A DNA stretch of 64,000 nt. It comes from Fibrobacterota bacterium (GTDB lineage: Bacteria > Fibrobacterota > Fibrobacteria > UBA5070). Shown in pieces: positions 51,123-60,219 of this stretch (position 1 is the stretch's first letter; every line of letters begins with the position of its first letter). The translations under genes and the position numbers were made by a program. Under the pieces are notes generated by a model, which was not told the origin of the DNA, ran no database searches, and was given only the letters and a program-made list of their open reading frames with translations. The stretch is from assembly GCA_016715065.1 (NCBI GenBank), contig JADKBN010000029.1:558001-622000 (forward strand), in the 5' to 3' direction.

Positions 51123-51536
51123 GTGTCTGTAGGATTTGAAATCTGCACCGATAAGTCAAAAATTGACATTGACGCCGTTTGTCGGTACTTGCAACAAGAA
51201 TCCTACTGGGCCAACAGCAGATCCAGAGGGGACATTCTCAAATCGATTGAGCATTCGAAATGCTATGCGATGAGTCGCAGTGGCATTTTGGTTGGGTTTG
51301 CGCGAGTCGTCACCGATTACGTGACCATTGCTTATTTGGCTGACGTTTTCGTGATCAAAGATTTTCAAGGACAGGGCTATGGCAGACATCTGTTGGATTC
51401 GATCTGTTCGGATGCCGAATTGGAAGGGCTGCGGATGATACTTTTGACGAAGGATGCGCATGGGTTTTACGAAAAACACGGATTCACCCAAGACGACTGG
51501 CTCAAAGGCCTAATCATGCAACGAAAGGCTCTGTAA
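51123..51536 (+). CDS. GNAT-family N-acetyltransferase
   Basis: 137 residues from a GTG with GGAGGAT upstream. The conserved acetyl-CoA loop is FQGQGYGRHLLDSI near residue 82, preceded by ADVFVIKD and followed by TKDAHGFYEKHGF. The N-terminal YLQQESYWANSRSRGDILKSI is typical of small YhbS-like members. It lies in the same AT-richer block as the preceding three genes. Substrate unknown. Confidence 0.8.
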   Translation: MSVGFEICTDKSKIDIDAVCRYLQQESYWANSRSRGDILKSIEHSKCYAMSRSGILVGFARVVTDYVTIAYLADVFVIKDFQGQGYGRHLLDSICSDAELEGLRMILLTKDAHGFYEKHGFTQDDWLKGLIMQRKAL

Positions 51537-51628
51537 GACGGGTTTCCTGGTGCCTCTAGGCGAGGCTCTGGTCCGAGCCCACCAGCCCAAACCCGGCCAG
51601 TGAAGCAGCGCCGGAAATTGGCAATCCA

Positions 51629-51693
51629 GGAAACGGCAACCGGACCCGCGTCCGGTCCCACGGCGGACGCCGAGAAAAGTCCGGCGCAGCCGA
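51629..51693 (+). repeat. Intergenic repeat element, copy 2
   Basis: Block A at 51629-51655 (GGAAACGGCAACCGG...CGTCCGG) and block B CCGGCGCAGCCGA at 51681-51693, the same two blocks in the same order as copy 1 on the minus strand near 48.85 kb, but with 25 instead of 8 bases between them. It again lies in the gap between convergent genes. Confidence 0.6.
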
Positions 51694-51699
51694 AAAAGG

Positions 51700-53445
51700 T
51701 TAAAGCGACTTGTAGGACCCGAAGCTCAGGAGCCAACCCAGCTTGCGATCGGTTTCGCCGACCGGATGGCTCAAGGAGACGTGGTTGATCAATCCATTGG
51801 GCGAGCGGGTCATGCCCAGACGAATTCCGACGCCCATGCCCGATCTCCAGGGGCCCGAGCCCAACGGGTCGGCGTCGGGCGAGACCCGGCCCGCCCCGGC
51901 GAAAACGGCCAAAGCGGGCGCCACCGTGAATGCCTCCAGGGGCGGGATGAAGCGAAGTTCGCCGGTGGTCAGAAGTCGTCCACGACCGGCGATGGAATGG
52001 GCAGGCCATCCGGGCAGTCCGTTTTCTTCTCCCAGCGTGGTCTGGGCGACCCATCCCGGTGCGCCCAGAATGCTGGCGCTGGAGACGCCGCCCAGCACTT
52101 GAAGCGTGCGGTGCGCGATCCAACGCCCCTCGGTTTTCATGGTTAGCGTGCCTTGGGCAAGCTCGCCCTGGTGGTCGATGAAACTTTTCCAGCCGCCGGA
52201 GCCCGCGCCGTACAGGTCGCCGACCATTCCTGTCCAGTTTCCGATCGTCTGCACGTAGCCCGCGTCCCGCACTTCACCGCGCGAGAGGACGTTCCAGGCG
52301 CCTGTGGCCGTGGCCGACCACCCCAAGGGGATGTCTTCGGTCCATTTGAGGTTGTTGAAGTTTCGCAGACGCAGATACCGCACTTCCTTCAGCGTAAGCT
52401 CCATGCCGATGCGACGATCGTCGCGGTGGTCCGGGCGCTGGAGCCACTGGAGCACGGTGGCATCCTTCCGCGCCGCGGCCAGCATGCCTGCGGGGAAGCG
52501 GAAGGCGGAAACGGGGCTTGCGGCGCTGTCGAGTTCGGATTCGGCCAGCACGGATGCATGTAGCCGGATTTTGTCTCCCCACAGACGGGTGACGCTCGCG
52601 CGGACGTCGCGGTATTTGGAATCGGCAGCCGAAGACAGCCAGGAGTCTTCCGACCAGCTTGCGCCGATCCTCCGGTTCAATGCATCGGCGATGCCGGGAG
52701 GGGCGAAGACGTCGCGCTGGTAGTTTTGATCCAGGCCCTTGATGCGCCAGGCCCATGTCTGGTAGCGATGCAGGGCAGGGGCTCCGAAATCGAAGCTGAC
52801 CGTGTGACCGTCGGTCAGCACCGAGGCGACCGCGTCCAGCTTCAGTCCTTGCGTGAACAGGGCCGTATTGGTGTAGCCCACCGTCCAGGCTTCGTCGCCG
52901 TCGTTTCGGCCGTACGACACGCTCACATCCTGGCCGGTCCCCAACAGGTTCGATTCGCGCACGCCCAACACCCATGCGAACACTCCACCGCTGCGGCTGG
53001 TACTGGCGATGATGCCGGTCGACCACCGGTCCCAGGTTTCCACCCGCACGAGGGTCCGGGCATCGGCCAGCAATGTGTCGCGGATCTTGATGTCGGCCAA
53101 AAAACGCTCCATGCGCAGCAGTCGTTCGGACTCTTGCAATCGGGCGGAATCGAGCACATCTCCGCGCGCGATCAACAAACGGCGTTCCACCGTGGCACGT
53201 TTGGTCCGGGAATGGAGGAGGTCGTCGCGCAAGGCTTCCGCCCAGCGGTACATGAGGGAATCCGCGGGAGTGATGACCTTCGAGCCTTCCAGAGCACCAT
53301 GGTGGATGCATTCGATGGAATCGATGTGTCGTGCAGCCTGGATTCGGGGGCGTAGTTTGGCCGTATCGGACGGAAATCCGGAGACGAGTGAGTCGCCTAC
53401 GGGAGCGGACGGGAGGAGAAACGACCACAGAAGTGCGAAGAACAT
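51700..53445 (-). CDS. Omp85-like outer-membrane protein (POTRA plus beta-barrel)
   Basis: 581 residues with a signal peptide (MFFALLWSFLLPSAP). Around residues 60-160 is a POTRA-like region (WAEALRDDLL...RGDVLDSARLQESERLLRM...FLADIKIRDTLL). The rest is rich in alternating aromatic strands; NLLGTGQDVSVSYGRNDGDEAW recalls the first barrel strands of surface-antigen (BamA/TamA-like) proteins, and the protein ends on an aromatic-free LLSFGSYKSL strand. A role in outer-membrane assembly or transport is inferred from family only. It is divergent from ruvB with 45 bases between starts. Confidence 0.65.
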   Translation of the reverse strand: MFFALLWSFLLPSAPVGDSLVSGFPSDTAKLRPRIQAARHIDSIECIHHGALEGSKVITPADSLMYRWAEALRDDLLHSRTKRATVERRLLIARGDVLDSARLQESERLLRMERFLADIKIRDTLLADARTLVRVETWDRWSTGIIASTSRSGGVFAWVLGVRESNLLGTGQDVSVSYGRNDGDEAWTVGYTNTALFTQGLKLDAVASVLTDGHTVSFDFGAPALHRYQTWAWRIKGLDQNYQRDVFAPPGIADALNRRIGASWSEDSWLSSAADSKYRDVRASVTRLWGDKIRLHASVLAESELDSAASPVSAFRFPAGMLAAARKDATVLQWLQRPDHRDDRRIGMELTLKEVRYLRLRNFNNLKWTEDIPLGWSATATGAWNVLSRGEVRDAGYVQTIGNWTGMVGDLYGAGSGGWKSFIDHQGELAQGTLTMKTEGRWIAHRTLQVLGGVSSASILGAPGWVAQTTLGEENGLPGWPAHSIAGRGRLLTTGELRFIPPLEAFTVAPALAVFAGAGRVSPDADPLGSGPWRSGMGVGIRLGMTRSPNGLINHVSLSHPVGETDRKLGWLLSFGSYKSL

Positions 53446-53490
53446 AGGCAAACGAAGATAGAAGTTCGGATCTGGGTTAGCTTTCCCTGC

Positions 53491-54516
53491 ATGTCCGATC
53501 GGTTGCTCAATCCGGTCCAGCGGACCGAAGACCTTGAAAACGAAAACATCCTGCGCCCCAAGACGCTTTCCGACTTTGTTGGACAAGCGGAACTGAGGGA
53601 GAACCTGGGGATCTTCCTCCAGGCAGCGCGAGAGCGTGGGGAGCCGTTGGATCACGTTCTCTTCGCGGGTCCGCCAGGGTTGGGCAAGACAACGTTGGCC
53701 TCCATCATCGCCTCCGAGATGGGCACCAAGATGAAGGTCACCTCGGGACCTGTGCTGGACCGCCCTTCCGATTTGGCCGGGATGCTCACGAATCTGAACG
53801 AAGGTGACGTGCTGTTCATCGACGAGATCCATCGTCTGAACCGCACCGTCGAGGAATACCTCTATCCGGCCATGGAGGATTTCGCCATCGATATCCTGCT
53901 GGAATCGGGGCCTTCCGCCCGCTCCGTGCACCTGCCCTTGCCTCGCTTCACGCTGGTGGGCGCCACCACGCGCACCGGCATGCTCACCGGCCCGCTGCGC
54001 GATCGGTTTGGACTGACCTTCCGCATGGACCCCTACCGTCCCGAAGAAATCGAAATCATCGGAAAGCGCACGGCGGGGATCCTGGGTTTCTCGCTGGAGC
54101 CGGAGGCTTCCACCTTGTTGGGCAGGCGTTGTCGCGGGACCCCGCGTGTGGTCAATCGCGTGGTGCGTCGTTGCCGGGATGTCGCGCAGGTCCTGCGCAA
54201 GGACTCCATCGACCGCATGGTGGCGGAAAAGACGCTATCCATTCTGGGGCTGGACGAACTCGGATTGGACGAGATGGATCGACGGATTCTGACTACCCTG
54301 ATCGATCGGTTCGAGGGTGGACCTCTGGGTCTGTCCACGCTGTCGGCCGCGCTCAACGAAGACCAGGACACCATCGAAGAGGTCTACGAGCCTTATCTGA
54401 TCCAGCTGGGACTGCTCGCGCGCACTCCCCGGGGGCGTGTCGCGACACCTGCGGCGGCACGGCACCTGGGGCTTTCGGTGCATCCACGCTCGAGCCAGGA
54501 AATGCTCCAGCTCTAG
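53491..54516 (+). CDS. ruvB: Holliday junction branch migration ATPase
   Basis: 341 residues, standard length. It is the hexameric motor of RuvAB. RPKTLSDFVGQAELRENLGI, Walker A GPPGLGKTT, Walker B LFIDEIHRLNRTVEEYLYPAMED, sensor TTRTGMLTGPLRDRFG and the C-terminal winged helix with GGPLGLSTL and PYLIQLGLLARTPRGR are all present. ruvA and ruvC are not adjacent. The ATG at 53491 is the family start. Confidence 0.97.
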   Translation: MSDRLLNPVQRTEDLENENILRPKTLSDFVGQAELRENLGIFLQAARERGEPLDHVLFAGPPGLGKTTLASIIASEMGTKMKVTSGPVLDRPSDLAGMLTNLNEGDVLFIDEIHRLNRTVEEYLYPAMEDFAIDILLESGPSARSVHLPLPRFTLVGATTRTGMLTGPLRDRFGLTFRMDPYRPEEIEIIGKRTAGILGFSLEPEASTLLGRRCRGTPRVVNRVVRRCRDVAQVLRKDSIDRMVAEKTLSILGLDELGLDEMDRRILTTLIDRFEGGPLGLSTLSAALNEDQDTIEEVYEPYLIQLGLLARTPRGRVATPAAARHLGLSVHPRSSQEMLQL

Positions 54517-54560
54517 TGTGAAGTTTCGAAGGGAAGCAAAGAATCCGTTCGTCCTGAGGA

Positions 54561-54575
54561 GCCCATGAAATGGGC
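54561..54575. terminator. Short hairpin between convergent ruvB and a hemerythrin-like gene
   Basis: GCCCAT, loop GAA, ATGGGC, embedded in CGTCCTGAGGAG...GTCTCGAAGGGCGA, a context resembling known dispersed REP-like elements. A similar TCCTGAGGAGC word occurs near 2580. Confidence 0.35.
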
Positions 54576-54604
54576 GTCTCGAAGGGCGAGATGGAAAATG
54601 AAGA

Positions 54605-55066
54605 TCAACCCGGGAACAGGGCGCCGCCGTCGGATTCCTGGTGGTGGCGCACGGAGCGGCTCACCGCTTCCTTGACCAGCCTGCCAAGCGAGGCGTTCAT
54701 CAGGCGGTGGTGGTCCACGATCCAATCCACCAGCCGGACGCGGATGTCCTGGGCCAGCGGAACGGAGGGGCCATCCGTGGCGACATTCGCAGACAGTTCC
54801 TGTAGGGTGCGCAGGAATTTTTGGTGGGCCATCTTGTGCATGCTCTGTCCGGGGTCGCGGCAAAGCTCCATGGCTTCTTCTTCCCTGCGGAAGGTGCGGA
54901 TGGCCAACAGCGCCCCATGCTTGAACTTGGCCTCGATCGGCGGGTTGTCCTCATGGTTGAGCACCATCATCTGGAGCTCTTCGAAATGGGTGAGGAGCTT
55001 GGGAAACGACTCGTCCAGATCGGTGACATGGAAGAAGATGCCGTTGATGCGTTGCGCAGCGTTCAT
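54605..55066 (-). CDS. Hemerythrin-like protein, incomplete ligand set
   Basis: 153 residues. The middle and end fit a bacteriohemerythrin helix bundle: FRREEEAMELCRDPGQSMHKMAHQKFLRTLQEL (E, H, H) and RVRLVDWIVDHHRLMNASL. The N-terminal ligand histidine and the final aspartate are not clearly placed: DHHRLMN has N where family members have D. It may bind a single metal or none. A histidine pair near the C-terminus (SVRHHQESD) is extra. It is convergent with ruvB and 83 bases from purU's stop. Confidence 0.6.
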   Translation of the reverse strand: MNAAQRINGIFFHVTDLDESFPKLLTHFEELQMMVLNHEDNPPIEAKFKHGALLAIRTFRREEEAMELCRDPGQSMHKMAHQKFLRTLQELSANVATDGPSVPLAQDIRVRLVDWIVDHHRLMNASLGRLVKEAVSRSVRHHQESDGGALFPG

Positions 55067-55149
55067 TGGATTGCGTTCAAGTTAAACAATCCGGGGGCAG
55101 GTGGGGGTGAGGATGCCCGGGAAGACTCCCGATCCTGGGACCCGCAGTG

Positions 55150-56010
55150 TCAATCGAATACGACCGTTCGGTGGCGATGGCGGAGCACGCGGTGGGACAA
55201 ATGGAGCCGCACCGCACGAGCAAGCACCAATTTTTCCAGGTCGCGTCCCTTGCGCACGAGATCGTCGACCGTGTCGCGGTGGCTGACCCGGGCCACATCT
55301 TGAGCCACGATGGGACCTTCGTCGAGGTCTTCCGTGACGTAATGCGCCGTCGCCCCGATCACCTTCACTCCGCGCTCCCAGGCCTGGTGGTAGGGGCGGC
55401 CTCCCTTGAAGGCGGGCAGAAAGGAATGGTGGATGTTGAGGGTGGGGAAGGTCGTTTGCGACAAAAAACGTCCTGTCAGTACCTGCATGTAGCGGGCCAG
55501 CACCAGCAGGCCGACGTCGTGTTCGCGGCAGAGCTCCAGGATCTTCTGCTCGGAACGTCGTTTGGTGTCGTCGTCGCCGGCCTTGGATTCCAAGGTCGTC
55601 CACCCGACCCCGTAGTGCTTGGCGAAGGCCGAAGGCGCCTCGTGGTTGCCGGCGATGAACACACAAGATCCGTCCAGTTCGCCAGTGGAAAACCGGTGCA
55701 GCAGATCCACCAGGCAGTGGTCCTGCGCGGAAACCAGGATTCCCACCTTTGTCTGGGCATCGGAGTGGTGCACGCTCCAGGTCATGCCCATGGAGTCGGC
55801 AATGGGGGAAAACGCGGCGCGAAAACCGGACGGATCCAACGAAAAGCCTTCCGTCTCCCACTCCAGGCGCAGGAAGGAAACCTTCTCGGAAAGATCGGCG
55901 TGGTGGTCGGCGTGGACCAGGTTCGCTCCGTAGGTGTGCAGGAAGCTCGTGACGCGTGCCACGACGCCAGGACGGTCCGGGCACGCGCAAAGGAGAATGG
56001 AGGTATTCAC
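55150..56010 (-). CDS. purU: Formyltetrahydrofolate deformylase
   Basis: 286 residues. It hydrolyses 10-formyl-THF to formate and THF. An N-terminal ACT domain (LLCACPDRPGVVARVTSFLHTYGANLVHADHHAD) precedes the formyltransferase-like domain, with KVGILVSAQDHCLVDLL, FIAGNHE, the active-site NIHHSFLPAFKG and GATAHYVTEDLDEGPIV. GTG start at 56010 overlapping the stop of the lipoprotein gene by 4 bases. Confidence 0.94.
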   Translation of the reverse strand: MNTSILLCACPDRPGVVARVTSFLHTYGANLVHADHHADLSEKVSFLRLEWETEGFSLDPSGFRAAFSPIADSMGMTWSVHHSDAQTKVGILVSAQDHCLVDLLHRFSTGELDGSCVFIAGNHEAPSAFAKHYGVGWTTLESKAGDDDTKRRSEQKILELCREHDVGLLVLARYMQVLTGRFLSQTTFPTLNIHHSFLPAFKGGRPYHQAWERGVKVIGATAHYVTEDLDEGPIVAQDVARVSHRDTVDDLVRKGRDLEKLVLARAVRLHLSHRVLRHRHRTVVFD

Positions 56011-56693
56011 GGAAGACGGATGCGGAAGGTGGTGGAGCCGATCGCCTTCTGCTTGAGGCCCATGGTCAGCAGGGGCGCGACTTCCGCATCGGACAGTTCC
56101 GCTGGATCCCAGCCAGCTTCCCAATTTGCGGGACGGAATCCGGAAGCGGCACGCACCGTGAACCGGACCACGGTGCCCTTGGGTCCGCGGACGCGAAATT
56201 CGTGCGCGGTGGCCAAGGTCGGCATATCGGCAAGCCAGGTTCTGCCCGAGTCGAAGGAATGGAGCGTTGATGTGTAGGGGGCCTCGCCGTTGCGGACCCA
56301 GTCCATTTTCAAGGGAACGCTCGCGACGATGTCCATCTGCCAGTTGGTGACGCGGTCGTAGCTGCCGGATTTTGTCCCGTCCGAAGTCGCCCAGATGTGC
56401 ACGGTGCGATCGGTCTCCAGAAACGCGCTGAGCCGCCGGACCGATCCACCCACGGGAAAGTCGACCGGGCCGAGCAGGTCGGTGGTGTCCAGGAGTACAC
56501 CGAGATCGGGGTTGGTGCCCGGATCGGTGCCGGGATCGGTCGGGTTGTCGCCCGACGAGACTCCCGAAGTGGGCTTTTCCAGCAACAACTCCGAACCGGT
56601 GGAATTCGTGGGGGGAGCCGTGCCTGGACCGTCGCAGGAGAGGAAAATCCCGCTGCACAGCGCCAGGAGGGCGAACTTGGAAAGTGGATTCAT
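56007..56693 (-). CDS. Putative lipoprotein of unknown function
   Basis: 228 residues. Signal peptide with lipobox FLSC (cysteine at residue 20), then a disordered linker containing a TDPGTDPGTNPDLG repeat, then a beta-rich domain from about residue 75. I recognise no family. It overlaps pepP and purU by 4 bases on either side, so the three form one operon although their roles appear unrelated. Confidence 0.75.
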   Translation of the reverse strand: MNPLSKFALLALCSGIFLSCDGPGTAPPTNSTGSELLLEKPTSGVSSGDNPTDPGTDPGTNPDLGVLLDTTDLLGPVDFPVGGSVRRLSAFLETDRTVHIWATSDGTKSGSYDRVTNWQMDIVASVPLKMDWVRNGEAPYTSTLHSFDSGRTWLADMPTLATAHEFRVRGPKGTVVRFTVRAASGFRPANWEAGWDPAELSDAEVAPLLTMGLKQKAIGSTTFRIRLP

Positions 56694-58138
56694 TTCGAGA
56701 CTCCGATCATGTGTTCGAGAGCGTCCGGGTCTTTGGTCAAACCTTCAGACAAATTTCGGCAACCTTGGGGGGTCAGCAGGAGGTCGTCCTCGATGCGGAT
56801 TCCCAGGGTGGCTTCGTGGTTGCGCCCGGCGAGGCGGATCCGGAACCGGCCGTAGAGTCCGGGCTCGTTGGAAACCAGGAGGCCTGGCTGTAGCGGTTGG
56901 TCCTGGTAGAGCCGGAAGGGGTCACCGTCGTGCTCCTGCTCGCCCATCAGGTGCGACAAGCCGTGGGGCTGGCGAGGATGGGCCTTTGCCTTGCCCGGCA
57001 TGGTGGAGAGTTTTCCCTCCGCGTAAGGGCGGACCATGGTTCCTCCCTTGGACAGAAATTGGTCTTCCAGGAGATCTTCCAGGCGCTGCCAGACCAGTTT
57101 GTTCAGTTCGCGGATGGTGATGCCGGGCCGCACCAGGCTCTGGGCGTATTCCTGAGCGGAAAGTACGAGGCCGTACAACAGGCGCTGGAGTGGATCGAAT
57201 CGTCCATTGGCCGGAAGCGTGCGGGAAATGTCGGCGTGCATCGAAGCCGACCGGCAACCGAAATCCAGCAGGACCATGGATCCGGGGACCACCGGTTCGT
57301 CGTTTTTCATGTAGTGCAGCACCGCGGCGTTGGCTCCTGCCGCGCAGATGGTGGGAAAAGCCAAGCCGAAGGGGCTGCGCCGGAGCATGCCCCCTTCCAG
57401 GGTGCCTGCGATGGCGTGTTCGGTTCCCAAGGTGGGGATCTGCGGCAACAGGTCGTAAAACGATTCTTTCGTCCACTGTTGGGCCTGTTCGCACTCGGCC
57501 ACCTGCCAAGAATCCAGCGGCAAGCGCAAACGCAGATGCTCGGTGGCGATGGACACGACCTTCGCGCCCTGCGGCCGAGCGAGCTTGCGCACCAGGGTGG
57601 CGAACCGGTTGGAGGGGTCGTCCGGGAGGCTCTTGCCGCCAGGATAGCTCTGGTGGAACACCCCCAACTGGGCGTGGCGCGAGGCGAGCTTCGCCAAGAA
57701 TGCCGGGAGTTCATCGGAAGGAAGGATGCGGTCGATTCCCAACAGCTCCCGAAGCATGTCGCGATTGGCGCTTCCCTTGCGTCCGTTTTCGAGCCCAAGA
57801 CGGATTCCGTCCCAGAACTCGCGCGAGGGATCCTTCCAGGGGAGGAACAACACCTGCCGGGAGGCACCTTTGGCGGTGGGATCCAGAACCAAGGTCGCGC
57901 CGGGCTGGTTGATGCCGGTCAAATATTGGACGGACGGTTCCTGAAAGATCCGAACCCCGTTCATGAGCCAGTGGAGGTCCGCGCCGGGTTCCTTTTCCAG
58001 ACCATGGAAGATCCAGGGGAATTCGGCGGCATCCAGGTGTTCACGTCTGCGTCGCTGGAAGTGGTCGCGTGCGCGCAGTCCGGCGAGGCCGGTCACGTAC
58101 ACCCTGGAGAGAGGCATTAAGTCTTTGGTGCGGATCAT
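56690..58138 (-). CDS. pepP: Xaa-Pro aminopeptidase (M24B, aminopeptidase P)
   Basis: 482 residues. It removes N-terminal residues before proline with a two-metal centre. An N-terminal domain (RRREHLDAAEFPWIFHG ... RIFQEPSVQYLTGINQPGATLVL) is followed by the pita-bread catalytic domain. Metal ligands appear in LLDFGCRSASMHADISRTLP (two D), HGLSHLMGEQEHD (H), VSNEPGLYG (E) and LGIRIEDDLLL (E). The ATG at 58138 has AAGGGTGG ahead of it and gives the family length. It is divergent from hslO with 49 bases between starts. Confidence 0.9.
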   Translation of the reverse strand: MIRTKDLMPLSRVYVTGLAGLRARDHFQRRRREHLDAAEFPWIFHGLEKEPGADLHWLMNGVRIFQEPSVQYLTGINQPGATLVLDPTAKGASRQVLFLPWKDPSREFWDGIRLGLENGRKGSANRDMLRELLGIDRILPSDELPAFLAKLASRHAQLGVFHQSYPGGKSLPDDPSNRFATLVRKLARPQGAKVVSIATEHLRLRLPLDSWQVAECEQAQQWTKESFYDLLPQIPTLGTEHAIAGTLEGGMLRRSPFGLAFPTICAAGANAAVLHYMKNDEPVVPGSMVLLDFGCRSASMHADISRTLPANGRFDPLQRLLYGLVLSAQEYAQSLVRPGITIRELNKLVWQRLEDLLEDQFLSKGGTMVRPYAEGKLSTMPGKAKAHPRQPHGLSHLMGEQEHDGDPFRLYQDQPLQPGLLVSNEPGLYGRFRIRLAGRNHEATLGIRIEDDLLLTPQGCRNLSEGLTKDPDALEHMIGVSK

Positions 58139-58187
58139 TCCACCCTTCAATGTAAACGCCTGCCCGGCCTCGTGGTACATTTGCGCG

Positions 58188-58976
58188 ATGGACCACCTGA
58201 CCCGATGGATCGACCGATCCGCCTCCTTTCGCATCAGCGCCCTGGATGCGTCCCAATCCAGCCATTTGTTGGCGATCCTCCACGATGTTGTGGGGGACCA
58301 CGCAACAGGATTGGCCCAGGCGGTTTCCGGGGCGCTTTTGCTTGCCTCCGATCTCAAGTCTGGCCAGACCATCTCGTTGCAGATGGAGGTTCTGGACCGG
58401 ATCTACTATGCCGATGCGACGGCGGAGGGGTTGGTGCGCGCCAAGTCCGCTGCCCGGGGGGCGACCTCCGAGGTCGCCTTGGCGAAGGTGCGTCGGTTGG
58501 GCGAAGGGGGTGTCCACTACCAGAGTATTGCCGAAGCTCCGGCCCGGACGGTCCAGGCCATTTTGCAGGCATTCATGGATCAATCGGAGCAATTGCCATC
58601 GTGGTTGGATCTACCCGTTGAGCTGGGTGCATCAGGATTGCCGGACAAGGTCCGAGGGGCTTGGTTGCGTGGATTTCCCACCACAGCGCTCGATCAGCTC
58701 ACAGCGCTGGATGCATCCTGGAAGGCGCGCGGTGCGGTTTGGGATCCTGCCGCGATCGGAACAGGCCTCAGCGTGGACACCTGGGATGTCCTGGCGCGTT
58801 CGGAGATCGTCGTTTTTTGTCCGTGCACGCGGGAGCGGGCGCTGACGGCCTTGGTGGCGTTGGGAGCCGAGAGCGCCTTGGACGCCAAGGCCAAGGGGGA
58901 ACAGCTGGAAGTGGTGTGCGACTTCTGCCGCAGCGCCTACTCCTTCGAGCCCGACGAGGTGCTCCTGGCGGTTTGA
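58188..58976 (+). CDS. hslO: Redox-regulated chaperone Hsp33
   Basis: 262 residues. A zinc-bound holdase activated by oxidation. The C-terminal zinc site is C-P-C-TRERALTAL ... CDFCRSAYSF (residues about 215-257). The core has AQAVSGALLLASDLKSGQTISLQM, as in the family. The start near the RNA-side is the ATG at 58188, with no clear Shine-Dalgarno sequence. Confidence 0.93.
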   Translation: MDHLTRWIDRSASFRISALDASQSSHLLAILHDVVGDHATGLAQAVSGALLLASDLKSGQTISLQMEVLDRIYYADATAEGLVRAKSAARGATSEVALAKVRRLGEGGVHYQSIAEAPARTVQAILQAFMDQSEQLPSWLDLPVELGASGLPDKVRGAWLRGFPTTALDQLTALDASWKARGAVWDPAAIGTGLSVDTWDVLARSEIVVFCPCTRERALTALVALGAESALDAKAKGEQLEVVCDFCRSAYSFEPDEVLLAV

Positions 58977-59049
58977 TCTTGCGCAAGTGTATCGTTGCTG
59001 GAACTTCCGTTGTGCGGTTTCTCCGAATCCTTCCTCTTCGGGAATTCCC

Positions 59050-59841
59050 ATGGCAGCGATCCACTCCCAGTTGCGCCGAACGATCCTCATCGCGCTCATG
59101 CCTCTTTGCATGGGGGTGATGGGATCGGCCTACCATTTCTCTCCCGCGGGGAACGATTCCCGCTCGGCCTTGCAGGCTGGATCGGCGCAGACTCCATGGA
59201 AATCCCTCTCCAAATTGGGGGAAGTCGTACTCAAACCAGGCGATTCCATTTTGCTGGAGAGAGGTGGGGTGTGGCGCGAGACCCTCCGGCTGGGCGCCTC
59301 GGGGACGGAGGCGATGCCGATTCTGATCTCATCGTACGGATCAGGGGCCAGACTTCCTGAAATCCGGGGATCGGAGATTGTCCGCGGAGGAGGGGGCGTG
59401 GAGCGGACAACCAAACTTCCAGCAATGGCGAAGGGGCTTTTCCTGGAAGGCCGCCCCGTGCCGATGTCCAGATACCCAGATACCGGTTGGCTGGTCGCCA
59501 CCTCTGTGGAAGGGGACAGCGCATTGAGCTCCAGCGCCTTACCGGGAAAGGATTGGGTTGGAGCTTCCGTGCATGTGCGTGCCTCGATGTGGGGCTTGGG
59601 AACGCTTCGTGTGCGCTCAAGCCAAGGGGGGCGGATCTCCTTCACGGGTGCGATGGGGCTTCCCGACAGTGTCCGGTTTTACATGGGCAACCACCCGGCC
59701 GGAATGGTCGCGGGGAGCGGTCGTTGGTGGAGTTCCGCTCGGGACAGCAGCCTCCATTGGACTCTGCCGGGGGCTGCAACCGATGCCCCTCTGGAAGCCG
59801 CTGTCAGGGAATACGGCATCCGATTGCCGCCGGGCAAAACC
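59050..59841 (+). pseudogene. 3'-truncated beta-helix (pectate-lyase-like) secreted protein
   Basis: A signal peptide (RTILIALMPLCMGVMGSA) leads into YHFSPAGNDSRSALQAG, TPWKSLSKLGEVVLKPGDSI and LLERGGVWRETLRLGASG, the standard opening of right-handed beta-helix polysaccharide-acting proteins. About 260 residues keep this character, ending near REYGIRLPPG. From about 59842 the frame runs antisense through the DUF2892 gene until a stop at 60102, so the catalytic helix is missing. It is probably a truncated gene, cut by recombination near 59840. Confidence 0.55.
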
Positions 59842-60048
59842 TCAGGTCTTGTCGAGCTTTTTCAAGATGATTTCCAGCGGGCAAAAGCCCGTGAAGCTGG
59901 ATTGGAGAAGGTTGAATCCGGCGAAGGCCGCCAGCGCGATCCATGCCGGGTGGACCCACCAGGCGAGCGCGGCGGAGGTCAGGATCACGATGCCGGCGAC
60001 ACGGCGGACGGTGGGTTCTGTTGGTTTGCAGTGGATCGGATCGGACAT
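59842..60048 (-). CDS. DUF2892 (YgaP-type) inner-membrane protein
   Basis: 68 residues. Two helices (VAGIVILTSAALAWWVHPAW, IALAAFAGFNLLQSSFTGFCP) with the family's FTGFCPLEIILKKL end. Similar domains occur alone or at the C-terminus of rhodanese YgaP; the role is unclear, possibly sulfide-related. The ATG at 60048 is preceded by GGGAGATC. It lies inside what would be the tail of the truncated beta-helix gene, on the opposite strand. Confidence 0.75.
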   Translation of the reverse strand: MSDPIHCKPTEPTVRRVAGIVILTSAALAWWVHPAWIALAAFAGFNLLQSSFTGFCPLEIILKKLDKT

Positions 60049-60219
60049 GGCGGATCTCCCGTGGTGCGATGTGGCAATCGGGGAGATCCTCGCATTTTCT
60101 AGGGTGCAACGGTCTGGGAATCCTTCGGTTGCCACTGGCGTGGAGTGCGCCGTGGCCTCGGTTCGACTCGGCACCGGTCGGTTCCGCAGATCGGCCCGAA
60201 TATCGTATACTCCAAAACA

